Of a stretch of 64,000 nucleotides of DNA, positions 9,285 to 20,337 are shown piece after piece. Position 1 is the stretch's first letter. Each line of letters begins with the position of its first letter. Made by a program: the position numbers and the translations under genes. The notes under the pieces were generated by a model. It saw nothing but the letters and a program-made list of their open reading frames with translations. It did no database searches and was not told the origin of the DNA. Origin of the DNA: Platycnemis pennipes. Its lineage: Eukaryota; Arthropoda; Insecta; Odonata; Platycnemididae. The DNA lies in NCBI GenBank assembly GCA_933228895.1, contig OW121856.1, positions 19,733,805-19,797,804 on the forward strand. Reading direction: 5' to 3'.

Positions 9285-9615
9285 ATGAAGAAGATAAAAA
9301 TGGATTGACAAGAAAGGTAAACGAAGAAGTGCACAGAAGAGTGGAGGAGAGACTGATGAAAACATTGGAGAGGAGACCGGTCAACTTGAACGGAAGAATC
9401 TTGACACACAATGGTATGATGAAGATAACCGATGGGTAAAAAAATGAATAGGAAGAGTGGAAAAGAAAAGTCTTAGATGATAAGTATACATGGAGCAAGT
9501 GGTGATGTTTGTAAAAGAGAAGAATTAATATGCTTAGGGGAGCCGATTGGAGAATCGATTGGACAGCTACAAAATCCAATCTTAGGATTGAAAGATAGCA
9601 AAGATAATGAGTGCA
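9285..9615 (+). pseudogene. LINE family B C-terminal pseudogene
   Basis: The plus strand reads VNEEVHRRVEERLMKTLERR, then ILTHNGMMKITDG, followed by stops and shifts, matching VTNEEVLRRV...LIG in the 1783-2380 copy. It ends in a decayed AATCCAATCTTAGGATTGAA tail. Confidence 0.65.
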
Positions 9616-9779
9616 ATCAACGCCGGGGAACTTCTCCACTGTATGCCTGGCGTAAAAAATAACGAACTTAATTTTTAGAAATATGTAAACTTCAGTTAAA
9701 TTTAACTATATTCCTTCGTAGTTACTCATCATAAATAAAACGTGCGAGATACAAGCATACCTAGTATACTCGTTTAGTG

Positions 9780-10230
9780 TAATAAATCAACACAATACCC
9801 TAAAAGTCACGATAAAGGCATGTGGCAGGGGGTGAATTGAAACATGCATCACATTTCATGCATTAAAAGGATTAGACATTACATTCCAGTCTACACTTCA
9901 CAATTTAACAAAAGGTAAAATATAGCAAAGCAAGCATGCAATAATATGATATTAATTGGGTTAGCTTAAAGTCCTTATACCAACATGGAACATCCTATGC
10001 TTTGATTGCATCCTATGCATTGATACACTTGTATTTATATTACTGACTATATTTACAGCTATTCATATCCCTAATTCTGCGAGGAAAGAAGGACATTTTG
10101 AATCTGTTAGTCCGGCAATCAATTTCTCAAATTTTATGATTGTGGTCTAGTCTACCATAGTAAGTTGGAGTTTGCAAAATATTTTAATGTCATCGGTGAA
10201 TATATTATCTCAAATTTATGTAATAGCATC
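9780..10230 (-). mobile_element. LINE family A 3' fragment
   Basis: The tail is at 9790-9840 (plus-strand GGCATGTGGCAGGGGGTGAA). The decayed ORF end follows through CTAATTCTGCGAGGAAAGAA and AGTCTACCATAGTAAGTTGG to about 10215. Confidence 0.75.
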
Positions 10231-10745
10231 TACTGGTGTTTTAATTTCACGAGAAAATGTGCACTAAGTTTGAGAAAAACGTCATGGCATTAATTGATGA
10301 GAAAGCCAACTGCTTCACGAAACTCATCCCTTCTTCAGAACTACATTTGAGTGTCGTCTCACTCAGTGACCACGACGCTAGCGCCGCCACAGGGGTAGGG
10401 GACAAGGTAAGCGCCCAATGGCGGGGCCAACCACCATTGTCTCGAGCGTGACCCTGAGGGAACTTACAGCCGATAAGGGGTCTTCGCATACATTATAGTC
10501 AGTAAAAACTCCTCCCCCTCCAGGAATCAAAATAACAGCTCGCTTGCTCTCTCAGTTTATAAATTAAAATAGCAGCTGTGATGGCTTGAGAGTCACAAAA
10601 GCGACATTTGTGACTGAAGCCACCATCTGGATCACGATGCAGATGAAGGCACAACTAAAGTAACAGCTCTTGCGATTTCGACCCGAAGAATATCTTTTTT
10701 CAACTTTTATTGAAATAATTTAATAGGCATACCTATTGGTTGGAA

Positions 10746-10890
10746 AAATTTGGCAATTGCCCGCTATATAAACCTTAATGCGACCTGTTGTAACACACTA
10801 CATCATCATTGCTCATATTGATAATCATCATTGATGATGTAGTAGATCGAAACCGGTCGCATTTAAGTTTATATTGTAATTGCCAAATTT
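10746..10890. repeat. Foldback element with ~60-bp inverted repeats
   Basis: The left arm 10746-10808 and right arm 10832-10890 are diverged inverted copies (shared TTTGGCAATTG, GGTCGCATT and GATGATGTAGT segments). The right arm contains GATGATGTAG followed by GATCGAAACCGGTCGC, which resembles the GAAA-palindrome-C part of a hammerhead but lacks a matching stem I. Confidence 0.65.
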
Positions 10891-10974
10891 ATTTAATTAT
10901 GTTATTCCACCTCATCACACCTTAAACGACCCTTTTTATTAACATATTGGGTTCATTTAGGATGAATTGCCTTT

Positions 10975-11260
10975 CCTCTTACTGAATTCTTTGCCGGATA
11001 ATATTGAACCGTTTTCTCTGTCTTTATAAACTCATTTATCAATCTTGCCATGTCCCATTTTCCTATGAATAAATAAATCTCCCTCCCCTACCTCCCTTTC
11101 CACCTATCTTGTATTTGTGTTCTTGGTTATTTTTTACCCTGTACCCTTTGTTTTGATTGATTGTTTACGTTTTATATTTCATGTTTGCTACCGCGTCACT
11201 GTAAATTGGCAGAAATGCTGTATGTGAGCGATTACTTAAATAAATAAATAAATTGAATGA
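10975..11260 (+). mobile_element. Possible LINE 3' end with AAAT-repeat tail
   Basis: AT-rich sequence with a CTGTAAATTGGCAGAAATGC block ends in TTAAATAAATAAATAAATTG at about 11235-11255, the form of many LINE 3' ends. No coding remnant is visible, so the call is tentative. Confidence 0.3.
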
Positions 11261-12240
11261 AAAATGGAGGCAATGCCTTTGTAACTTTTTTCTTAATAAA
11301 AGTCCTTCAAAGCATGGACTAAGAGACAGGTAACCCAGAAAAATAAATGGCGGAAGAGAAAATGTAGCATTTTTTACTTAAGAGTTCCTAAAAGACTAAG
11401 AGCCAAGCAAGATGAAATTGGCTAAGCCAATTGAAAAAGAGATTTTCCCGGGTACTAATTAATATATTCAAATTAACGCAAGATGAGCTAAAAGGAGAAT
11501 GAGCTTCTTTTCCTTGTTCAAAAAATCTCCCTTTCTTCTTCATCTACCTAAACACTCCGACACCCAGGCTCAGTGTAACTTTCTGTCCATCTGGCATTCT
11601 CCTAGCAATCACCTCTATATCTGAATCCGTTCCATGAATACGCAAGGAACAGTTCCACACTCCTTTACTTCCGACTGCAGTATCAGAGCATCCTATGTAT
11701 GGCTTCAATTTTCGAAACTACGGACTGTCGCCAGTTAAACGTATCAACAGATAAAAAACAAGAAAAGGAAAGAACAGATGTCAAACTCGCAAGGAGTTCC
11801 AGAGGTGCGCAAGGAAGCTGAATTAGCCATATGGCCACGCTATTATTATTCACGCAACAGGCGCATACCACGGCAAAGGGCTGACCTTCCACTTGGTATC
11901 GTCCGACAGCTAAAACACAACTCCTTCAAACCTGATATATCCTAATTGTGGGCAGGTACCACAACAACCACCAAAAAATCTATCGTAAAATATTCTTATA
12001 CCAACAAGGAGCAAAGCGCTTAAGATACTAGCTTTTAGCCCCAGCGTTAGTAACCTCAAAGAGTACCTACACTATTATTTTTACCTAATTTCGATTCAAA
12101 AGGTTAAATTCTAATTTTTCGCGACCGGTCACCAATAAATTATGGAATTTTTAACGGAAAGCGGTAGTCAGGATTTTACTAGAAATATTATACAAGAGGA
12201 CAGTCTATCCTATTAGCAATTTTAGAATGGCCTGTGATGA
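11261..12240. other. Unassigned intergenic sequence
   Basis: No recognisable gene, repeat or RNA in this stretch. Confidence 0.6.
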
Positions 12241-12244
12241 CAGC

Positions 12245-12330
12245 TAAGTTTCTAGACATTACCGAGCATGTTTGGTGATCTTAACCCCCTGCCACACGTC
12301 CTCGCGGTGGCTCGCAGTGTATAGCGTAGT
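12245..12330 (+). mobile_element. LINE family A 3' tail
   Basis: GCATGTTTGGTGATCTTAAC, CCCCTGCCACACGTCCTCGC and GGTGGCTCGCAG match the tail consensus; no ORF part is attached. Confidence 0.7.
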
Positions 12331-12589
12331 TGTATATACACGTCTTGAGGCAAATAACAACTTGCTTTCCTTTTGTTTCTCTCCATGTACAGTCTTCCAG
12401 ACTCCTCCCTCTTTCCACCATTGCATTTAAGCGTGTCTAAGAAATACTTGTATCTATTATGGATGTTTGTAGTACTTCTCTAATGTTTCTCGTTGGATGA
12501 AAAGTCGAATTTGTATTCTGCCCCGCATAATATTCATATAAATCTCTTCTTAGTTAGGTAGTACAAGAAAACTTTAGTTTATGTGCGTA

Positions 12590-12665
12590 GTACGTGTTTG
12601 ACAACTCAACCCATGCCACACGCCCTTGAGGTGACTTGCGGGGTAGTCAATTGATACAGATGATT
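12590..12665 (+). mobile_element. LINE family A 3' tail, decayed
   Basis: CAACCCATGCCACACGCCCT, TGAGGTGACTTGCGGGGTA: a diverged tail in plus orientation. Confidence 0.55.
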
Positions 12666-12737
12666 CCATTTCTACAACCCCACCGCATGCCCTCGCGCGG
12701 CCTCACACTTCAATATGCAAATCTTAAATTGGGGATC

Positions 12738-12892
12738 TACATTTACGCGATACCCTGCAAGAGACCGCGTGGGTGAGTGGCAGGGGGTGAAGATCACCAA
12801 ACATACACTATTGACATGCAACTACGATACTAAATGGGAACATGCTACATAATAAGGTCATATGCAGCTAGATGGTTAGTATCTTCATTGTA
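12738..12892 (-). mobile_element. LINE family A tail, AAGATCACCAA subtype
   Basis: Plus-strand TACGCGATACCCTGCAAGAG, GAGTGGCAGGGGGTGAAGAT, then CATGCTACATAATAAGGTCA and GCAGCTAGATGGTTAGTATC, shared with 4880-4930 and 5130-5180. Confidence 0.7.
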
Positions 12893-13454
12893 ATGATACA
12901 GGGGAATCGCTGGTCTCCAAGCAATCGCGCAAAAGTTTCCGAAGAAAGAACGTCCCGCGGTTTGAAATGTAAGGGAAATGGCGTGGGGGCATCGGGATGA
13001 ATAATCATGGGAAGGTGTCGGGCAACGAATGGTATTTGGCATTCTCTTGGGCTGGATTTGAAGGCCCGCCGACACATTAGGGTCCTGCCTAGGAGATAAA
13101 AATGATGAGCCATGTGCAAGACTGTTCTTCGGTGGATGCTGAGTGATATACCACGCAACGACGGATGTTCGATTTTTAGAGCCATGTCAATCCATGCACG
13201 ACATGAAGCTCCTCTCGGCAACGCCATCGGGTGCGAAAACAATGCGACAGTAGAAAGCAAATGTGAATTGGTAGAACCAATGGTTGAAGACGGTCGAAAC
13301 TACGAAAGCAACATAGTAAAAGTCTCGTCTCTTTGCTCAGTCACTTAAATTTTTAATATTAATGTGAAACGATTGGAATGTAATTTAGAATATATTTATG
13401 AACGAGAGTATACAATAAATAAATATGTGAATGATAAGAATTCGGAATGCATTC

Positions 13455-13535
13455 ACTATAGTATGTTTGGTGATCTTCGTCCCTGCCTCATACCCTCGTG
13501 GTGGCTCGCAGGGTATTTCGTAGATGTAGATGAAT
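13455..13535 (+). mobile_element. LINE family A 3' tail
   Basis: GTATGTTTGGTGATCTTCG, CTCATACCCTCGTGGTGGCT, CGCAGGGTATTTCGTAGATG and a TAGATG end. Confidence 0.7.
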
Positions 13536-13624
13536 TACTTAGTCCATTTCCTCATTGCAATTAAATAGATTGCGATTGTGAGGTGTCTTATTACAGAATT
13601 ATATTAATATTTAGAGACTAGCCA

Positions 13625-13692
13625 ACAGAAAATCGAGTGGAGAGAGCTGCGTCAAACCAATAAGGATTGTGGACCGATCATGATGATTTCAC
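13625..13692 (+). mobile_element. LINE family B 3' end
   Basis: GCCAACAGAAAATCGAGTGG, AGAGCTGCGTCAAACCAATA and a GATCATGATGAT end correspond to the C-terminus and GAT-rich tail of family B seen at 1783-1870 and 45295-45372. Confidence 0.65.
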
Positions 13693-13739
13693 GTAATAAT
13701 AATTCATCGCACGATATCACGTATCGATATATCGTATTG

Positions 13740-14130
13740 CCTGAATTATCGCGGCCGATTTCCCTCACCGCCGCCGACCAGCTTGCCCCCACCGGTGGCC
13801 CCGGGCGGCCGGTGGAGGGGCAGGTGTGGGTCGGAGGGCAGGTGCGAGGCGCCAAGGCAGATGGCCCCTTCAAGACGCCCGAGCCAAGGATTTCTTATTA
13901 TTCCCGCTCCTTCTCCTTCCGGGCCAGCGCGCGCCTTCAAGAAAGCGGCATCTGCCCTCGCCCCACCGCAAAAGGAGTTGTCGCGTGCCTCCTTCGGTCG
14001 AAGAAAGGCACCTCCTGCCGACCAGGCGCGTGACGGAGGTCGCCCGGGCAACCGTGACGCGACGGCAAAACAATTGACTCACGCTCTGCGCTTCCCCGGT
14101 GCGAGAATCGCTTCCTGCGTCTGACTGCCG
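13740..14130. other. GC-rich islet
   Basis: A GC-rich, CpG-rich block in AT-rich surroundings. Long ORFs occur on both strands over the same bases, which is what composition alone produces; no domain is recognisable. Confidence 0.5.
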
Positions 14131-14239
14131 CAGAGAGAAGATCGGACGGCGGCAAAGAGAGGTCTTTTGTGGGCCCTTGTGCCCGCATTAACCAATGGGA
14201 GATGCAATGGAGCCTCGCATTATCGGCTGAAATTAACAC

Positions 14240-14470
14240 CAGCCAGAAAAATTATGCATCTACAGATTGATGATTCCCATTTAGTTCTTTTAATAGGCTG
14301 GTTACGCTATAATATTATCATACCGTCCCTTTACAAATCTTGCCGATCTTCGCTCTACACGTTTTAGTTCACTATTTAGGCCTATTTCGTACGGATCCCG
14401 TATGCTGGCAGCTTATTACAAATGAGGTCTAGCAATTATACTTGCTTTCATTACGAGTTTGAATTTATTT
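14240..14470 (-). pseudogene. LINE family A ORF fragment (upstream part)
   Basis: The minus strand encodes IRDPYEIGLNSELKRVERRS and ARFVKGRYDN, the segment just before the block preserved at 846-1175, with several stops further upstream. Confidence 0.75.
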
Positions 14471-14604
14471 GGGGGAGGTGACTGATTACTGAGGTCACTT
14501 GCGCCAGAGAGGATAGGTGGGTAACTAAGAATAGTCGGGAGTTTTCAGGAAACGGAGCAAGTCTGGAGAGAAACCCGGCGTCGGCACTAGTCTGCTTTTA
14601 AGGT

Positions 14605-14790
14605 AAGGCGCGAAGGGAACCACGGCTTAACGTCCCATCCGACGGACGGAGTACTGAACTCGAATGTTCTCCACAAAACACTCAAGTAGAGACAGGTTCA
14701 CCAATGACAAATATCTTCCACCACCGGGGTTCGAACGTGGGCCATCGGGACGGGAGGCCAATACTCGAGCCACCACTCTACCAATCCTTT
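14605..14790 (-). mobile_element. tRNA-derived SINE, copy 2
   Basis: Same family as 5512-5674. On the minus strand it has TGGTGGCTCGAGTATTGG, a B-box-like GTTCGAACCCC segment, and the ATCCGACGGACGG complement near the 3' end, which finishes with AAGCCGTGGTTCCC. Confidence 0.75.
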
Positions 14791-14964
14791 TTCATCCTCA
14801 ATACTAGTGGGTACAATTAACTAGGAGGCTAATGCAGAGTCTCTCTACACCCTTCCTCCGTTCCCAGAAGAGATCCTCCCTCTTTCCCATCACCCACCTA
14901 CCTACCAATGGTGGAAATTAGGTCAGCTGTTGGGCGACTAACCAATTTTTGACTACCTAACTAT

Positions 14965-15030
14965 ATCTAATGTCTATCCTGCAAGCCACCTTGAGGATGT
15001 GTGGGAGGGGGTGGGGTATGAGAAGACATG
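14965..15030 (-). mobile_element. LINE family A 3' tail, decayed
   Basis: Plus-strand ATCCTGCAAGCCACCTTGAG, GATGTGTGGGAGGGGGTGGG. Confidence 0.55.
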
Positions 15031-15039
15031 CACCACGTA

Positions 15040-15780
15040 CATGCTCGAAAGTTGACTTATATTACGTACGAAAGAGAGATTTCTATGAATAGCATGCGGG
15101 ACACGCATTGTCAGGCTGCACAGTACAATAATAGACAGCGCTGCACCAGGACAATGAAACTTAAGTATTCACTGACAGTTACAGAAAAAATATCGGCATT
15201 GAGCAAATGGGGATTTCAATGATATCATTATCAAATGTTTATGCTATTTTCAGCGTTCCTGTTAAATTGTGGCCAATATCAAAAGATCGTTTTTTTTAAA
15301 TAATTTTTAAGGCGAACAGCACACAAATCCAAAGCAATCAACTTATTATTTATCCTCTGAAGAATCAACAATCGCTTTCATGAGCGATATTTTTCAATCG
15401 GTCAGATTTGCATCATGTGACTTCGCCAGTGGGCAGGGCCAACACCCAAGCCATGTAGTCGGCCAAATGCAGATTGAAAATGAAAAGGGCGTCACTTTCA
15501 ACTAAAAAATGCATAAAAGTGGCAATAACCTCCAGCTCCCAAACACGCCAATTTCTTCAACAAGGTGATTATGGCGCCCTCCATAGCGAAGGCACATTTC
15601 AAGTGACCCCTTCCCGCACTAAATATAACTTCACAATTCTTGCGTAGAAATGACAACCTAATTGACAGATATTATATTACTTTCAATTAACTAACAATCT
15701 CGCGTCATATATCGCCAAAATATCGCGTGTTTCGTAACTTTCTGCTTATACCTCGGGATGGTAGCAATGTGACTTTTGGT
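15040..15780. other. Unassigned intergenic sequence
   Basis: No recognisable gene or known repeat. Confidence 0.55.
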
Positions 15781-15784
15781 TTCA

Positions 15785-15860
15785 CGTACATCTACATCTA
15801 CGCGATACGATGCAAGCCACCGCGAGGGTGTGTGGCAGGGGAGGTACATACAAGGGGGCA
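15785..15860 (-). mobile_element. LINE family A 3' tail
   Basis: Plus-strand TACATCTACATCTACGCGAT, GCAAGCCACCGCGAGGGTGT, GTGGCAGGGGAGGTA. Confidence 0.7.
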
Positions 15861-15944
15861 CGTAAAAAGTGTATGAACGAAGTAGGAGTTTTTCGCATGC
15901 CTAAATGTCAGTAAATCTTCTCTCTGAATGATAATTCATGGCGA

Positions 15945-16008
15945 GTGACGGTTCACCTTCTGCCACACACACTTCCGGCGCTGGGTATTATGTAGACGTA
16001 AGTCTTAC
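15945..16008 (+). mobile_element. LINE family A 3' tail, decayed
   Basis: GGTTCACCTTCTGCCACACA, CGCTGGGTATTATGTAGACG. This is the last family A copy before a gap that runs to about 31.8 kb. Confidence 0.6.
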
Positions 16009-16496
16009 GTTAAGTTTGCTCACTACCCAGTATTCTCTTTCGATATCACTTTTACCATTAATTGTGGGGAATTTAAGTGGTTCGTGAAAATGTGGGCGGG
16101 CAGATAAGGGAATGTTTATAAACGACGGCTTCACGGCTTGAGTGGGGAGGTTCCGGCGAATTTTGCGAGAAGTCCCCGACATGGGCACGATGGAAAAAGA
16201 ACTTTGGATTTTGGCGAGACGGATAGTAAAAGGGAGACGCCGCCGTCTCGGAGGAGGGGTGTGTGTGGGGCAGACACTACTTCCCCTCCCGAGGCAAGCA
16301 GGAATACTGCAATGCGTCGGGGGCGCACTGTCACGCCTCTAGATCGCATCACTCGCTCCTGTAACCCGTCACGCCCCTAGTAACAGAAACGTCACACCGC
16401 GTTAATCGCAGCGGAAAACCATAAGCAGGTCGAGTTGCGTTTACAGCCACCGTGAAAAATCTTACTTTCCTATTATAATTTCGTTTTAAATTATCA

Positions 16497-16556
16497 GGGC
16501 CTTGGTGGCCTAGAGCGCTGACCTGAGGGTCCAGGGTTCAAATCCCAGATGCCTTT
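16497..16556 (+). mobile_element. tRNA-like SINE head or tRNA pseudogene
   Basis: An A-box-like TGGTGGCCTAGAGCGCTG and a perfect B box GGTTCAAATCC lie 15-20 bases apart, with a short acceptor-like GGGCC/GATGCC pair. The spacing is too short for a normal anticodon arm, so it is not a functional tRNA gene. Confidence 0.5.
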
Positions 16557-16599
16557 CCGGACATGCTCACGAGTAGATTTTACGCTTGTCAGAACTTCG

Positions 16600-19500
16600 T
16601 AGGAAATCGCAGGAGGCACAGGGAAAGGAATCCCCCCCTTCCCCGAATGTGTTAATTTCTCGCGCCATTGGCTTAGTACGGGGTCAACTCCTCACCTATA
16701 TGAAACCAACCTTCGTGTTCAACACTTTTTTTTTAAATACTACACTGCCAGCATCTTATCAGTCATTCACGAACCATACTTTGCATACGTTTAACAGCAG
16801 CTCAAGGAGAAGAGAGGGGCAAGTATCACCCGAGAAAATAGCTATCTCTGATTCGCCAAAAATTGATCGGCGATTAAGAATTCCATTTCCAAGGCAGCGG
16901 GGAGGTGTTGGCACGTTCCCGCCACGGGTGCTCTCCAATGAATAATGCCCGACCGCTCAGCTCTAATCGCCACAGCCGCAATATATTTCCAGCAGACGAG
17001 AGGTATAAACGCCATTTATGATGGGAAACTGCGTGTTATACCATCGCCAGAATTCCCCGTCGCTTCACACAAGAGATGACGAGAGACAATATCTCTCTAA
17101 TGATCCCTAATATCCGATTGCATGATGATTCGCCCAAGTTATAACTGCATTGGGGCCGCAATTTACTATCACTATTTCGCCGCGTCTGGCCTCCTACCTC
17201 TACGTTACCACCCATGGAATGCGATAGAACGAAAGGGGGGAATTGGTAGACCTTGTTTCTTCGTCATGAATTCATTAATGGTTCCCTCACCATGAACACA
17301 AGATTAAGTCCTCGTTGATTACCGTAATTCATCAATGACCGTTTGACCAATTGACTTGATTTATCTTCGAACAAAAGCAATCTACTCAGCCACTCATTCA
17401 TTAAGGTTGACTGATACCAACGTACTTAAGCAATGAAAACTTGGGTTGCAGAGAGATTCTAATGATTTTTTTACTCATCAGGTAAAGCAAATTAATTTTC
17501 CATGCCGATTGATGAAGCGAGGCAACAACAATCAATACATCTTAGCACAAATACGCTTACATAGAATTGAATGAGCTCAAGCAACGAGAAGACACTACAC
17601 TTTAATTTCCGGATTTCCACAGTATTAGAGGAACACTCCAATGCCTGAATTTTGGTGATTCATTCTTCACTATTTCTGCCCCTTGCCATACCCTTTTATT
17701 TTACTTACCTCGCAAAATTCCTTCGATCACACAGGGTTTACAAATTGAAAAATAATGTAAGAACGATACTTTTAACTTTATTCAGCTTCCTGGAAATTAC
17801 ATTTGCGGGAGATTTTCAAAAATTTCTAATTCAATTACATTCATCTAAAAATAATTAACACAGAAATGTATATGATGGCTATAAAATTAACCACACAACC
17901 CTTTAACGAGAATAGTATTAGCAATTGAAAGAGCAAGCAGAAACTCTCACAAAACCCAGCAGCAAACCGCCGTTAAGAATATAACATCTAACAGGACCTT
18001 TTTCATACAAGTGATTTGAGTCCCTGATATATCGAATAACATGACATTCTTACCTTAAAATACAGCTCCGGCAAGTGTGCTCTAAGTTTTATACTCACAA
18101 CAGCGGTTCTAACCCTCACCCCGGGGGGCAATCCGAATTTCAGTGGCAGGAAACATCAGCGACAAGTTCTAAAGTGTTGTTCACAAACGCTTAAGTTCTG
18201 TGGCAAGCCGCTGATGGAGTCGACGACTGAATTTCGGATCACTCCACGCGAGATAAGAGACCCTGTGTCAGAACTACACCACAAGTCAAAAACGTTCGAC
18301 TGTCGACGGAGAAAACTCAAACAGACGAGGGAAAGAGCAACTGCGGGACTAGAATGCCAGAGGCCCCCCTAGAATAACAAGAGGCCCAACGTCCCGGATT
18401 GCCCACCATGGTTACCAAACACGTACCGAACGGAAATCCCACCATCGACTACCGAACGCTTTTCATCAATCGTATCCACCACACACATGGAAGTTAAAAC
18501 AGTGTAGCACACGTTGGAAGGACAACGGTTTGACGCTGTTCCGAGGAAACTGTGAGCGGATGCAATGTGTAAAGCCAGCAACCTGGACCCTTTTATTTTC
18601 GACAATTGACAACGACGCCCATTCATTACGCGTACAAAAAAGCATTTGACAAAACACACACCACATGTAAGTGCGGACAAGACCGAACCGGCAGACCACT
18701 CCCGCTCTATCTACCACCCCGACACACACCTCTCGAAGCTTCCACAAGGAGCCACTTGGCAGGGAACGAACCACACCATTCGGTTCTGTATAAAAATGCG
18801 AGTACCCTCCATCCGGAGGGGAACAAAAATAAGTGCGCTAATTCGTACGAATATTCTTTCCCAGGGAAAACTACGGCAAATCACGACACACACCCTATTT
18901 CTGGAAACTCACATACATGGGATTCCTCTCTACGATGTACATGAGCAAAACTCAAGCGGCGTCAGTATTACCTAGAGAGACGAATGATGCTGTGTGAAAA
19001 GTCATCGTGAATTCGTATTGCTATGTCAAGTATTGTTAAGGTACGTAGACCGTACCATGCTGGCGTAAGGGACGAACTAAATGCAGGAATCATCTTAGAA
19101 GACCAAAACGTGACTGTGTAAACATTTTGGGCACGAGGGTACCAAAGATATCATATGCCAATTAATCATTTGCATTTCTGAACCTCAAAATTCCTTTAAC
19201 TCATCCACGCGAGTCTTAACAAACTGTCAAGGGTTATCAGGGTAGAAAAAATTGGAAAAAAAAAGTTGACTAGCATGAACAGATGGATTCATAGGGTCAA
19301 GGATACGATTGAGGACGGAAGGGTTACAGAGGATAAAATAAAAACCAAGGATTTAATCAGTTACAAATACAGTTTATTTTTCTAGTGAATTATTCCTAGT
19401 GAATCATTTATTCACAAGTCTGAAAAATAAAATATCAGCAAACATGAAAAATTAACATACATTATCTTTAAGTACTCTTTTACCCAAAAAGGAGGTAATA

Positions 19501-19850
19501 TGTTGAACTTCAAAATACATTTGTTCAAGATTATCATACGCACATTAAAACATGTATAATAAAAATATATGTGAAGAATTTTGCATGGAACTATCTAGGT
19601 ATTAGGCTGAGTATATATCTTTGGATAAACACATCTCCAAATAAACAAACCTATTTATTTTTTTACGTAACGTTATATTTCAAACACACAACCCTGATGT
19701 AGAAGGTTAATCTGGATTTGAATAATCTGGTTTTCTTATGGGGGATAGAGTTATCCACGGTAGAAGAGGATTATTTTTGTTTTGAGTTTTTTTTAAAGGA
19801 GGTATTAATGGAGGAAAATACTTTTACTGAGCACATGTTCTGAGGGAAAT
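16600..19850. other. Unassigned, repeat-poor sequence downstream of MEX3
   Basis: No gene or known mobile element seen. Possible far-distal 3'UTR or intergenic sequence; AATAAA on the minus strand occurs near 19374 and 19406. Confidence 0.5.
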
Positions 19851-20273
19851 AATAGGGGTATATTTGTTTAATTTATTTAAATATATAGATATATGTGTAT
19901 GTATATATACTTTTGAAGACAAAAATCACTCCTCAACACCAAGTCACACTAAAAAGAGGCCAATCCGGGTCACACGCCCTAACATGAAACAACCACTCCC
20001 TCCAATCCAAAAAAGACGAAAAAAACTTCAACATTTCCTTTTGGAACCATCCTGAAATTTTCCCTCCGGAGCTACTGAACCCGGCAAGCGCACTCATTCA
20101 CTCCAGCTTGCATGGCAATCGGGGGTATTAACTGGGTGGGTGGGGTACAGGGTCAAGAAAGCGACGACAAACAAAGTTGATATTCTGGCAGTGGGCCGCC
20201 TTATAGCCTCGTCTAGTACAAGGCTTAGTATTGCATGTCTGAGTGGAGAAGGGGTAGTTCCGTTATGAGGGTG

Positions 20274-20337
20274 GTGAGAGAGAGAGAGAGATAGATAGAG
20301 ATATTTATATAATATATATATGCATATATATGTATAG
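20274..20337. repeat. GA/TATA microsatellite
   Basis: GAGA repeats, then GATA repeats, then TATATA and TGCATATATATG runs. Confidence 0.85.

Noticed and set aside
13746..14239. Overlapping 70-117-codon ORFs on both strands
   Set aside because: Composition-driven; no family features.
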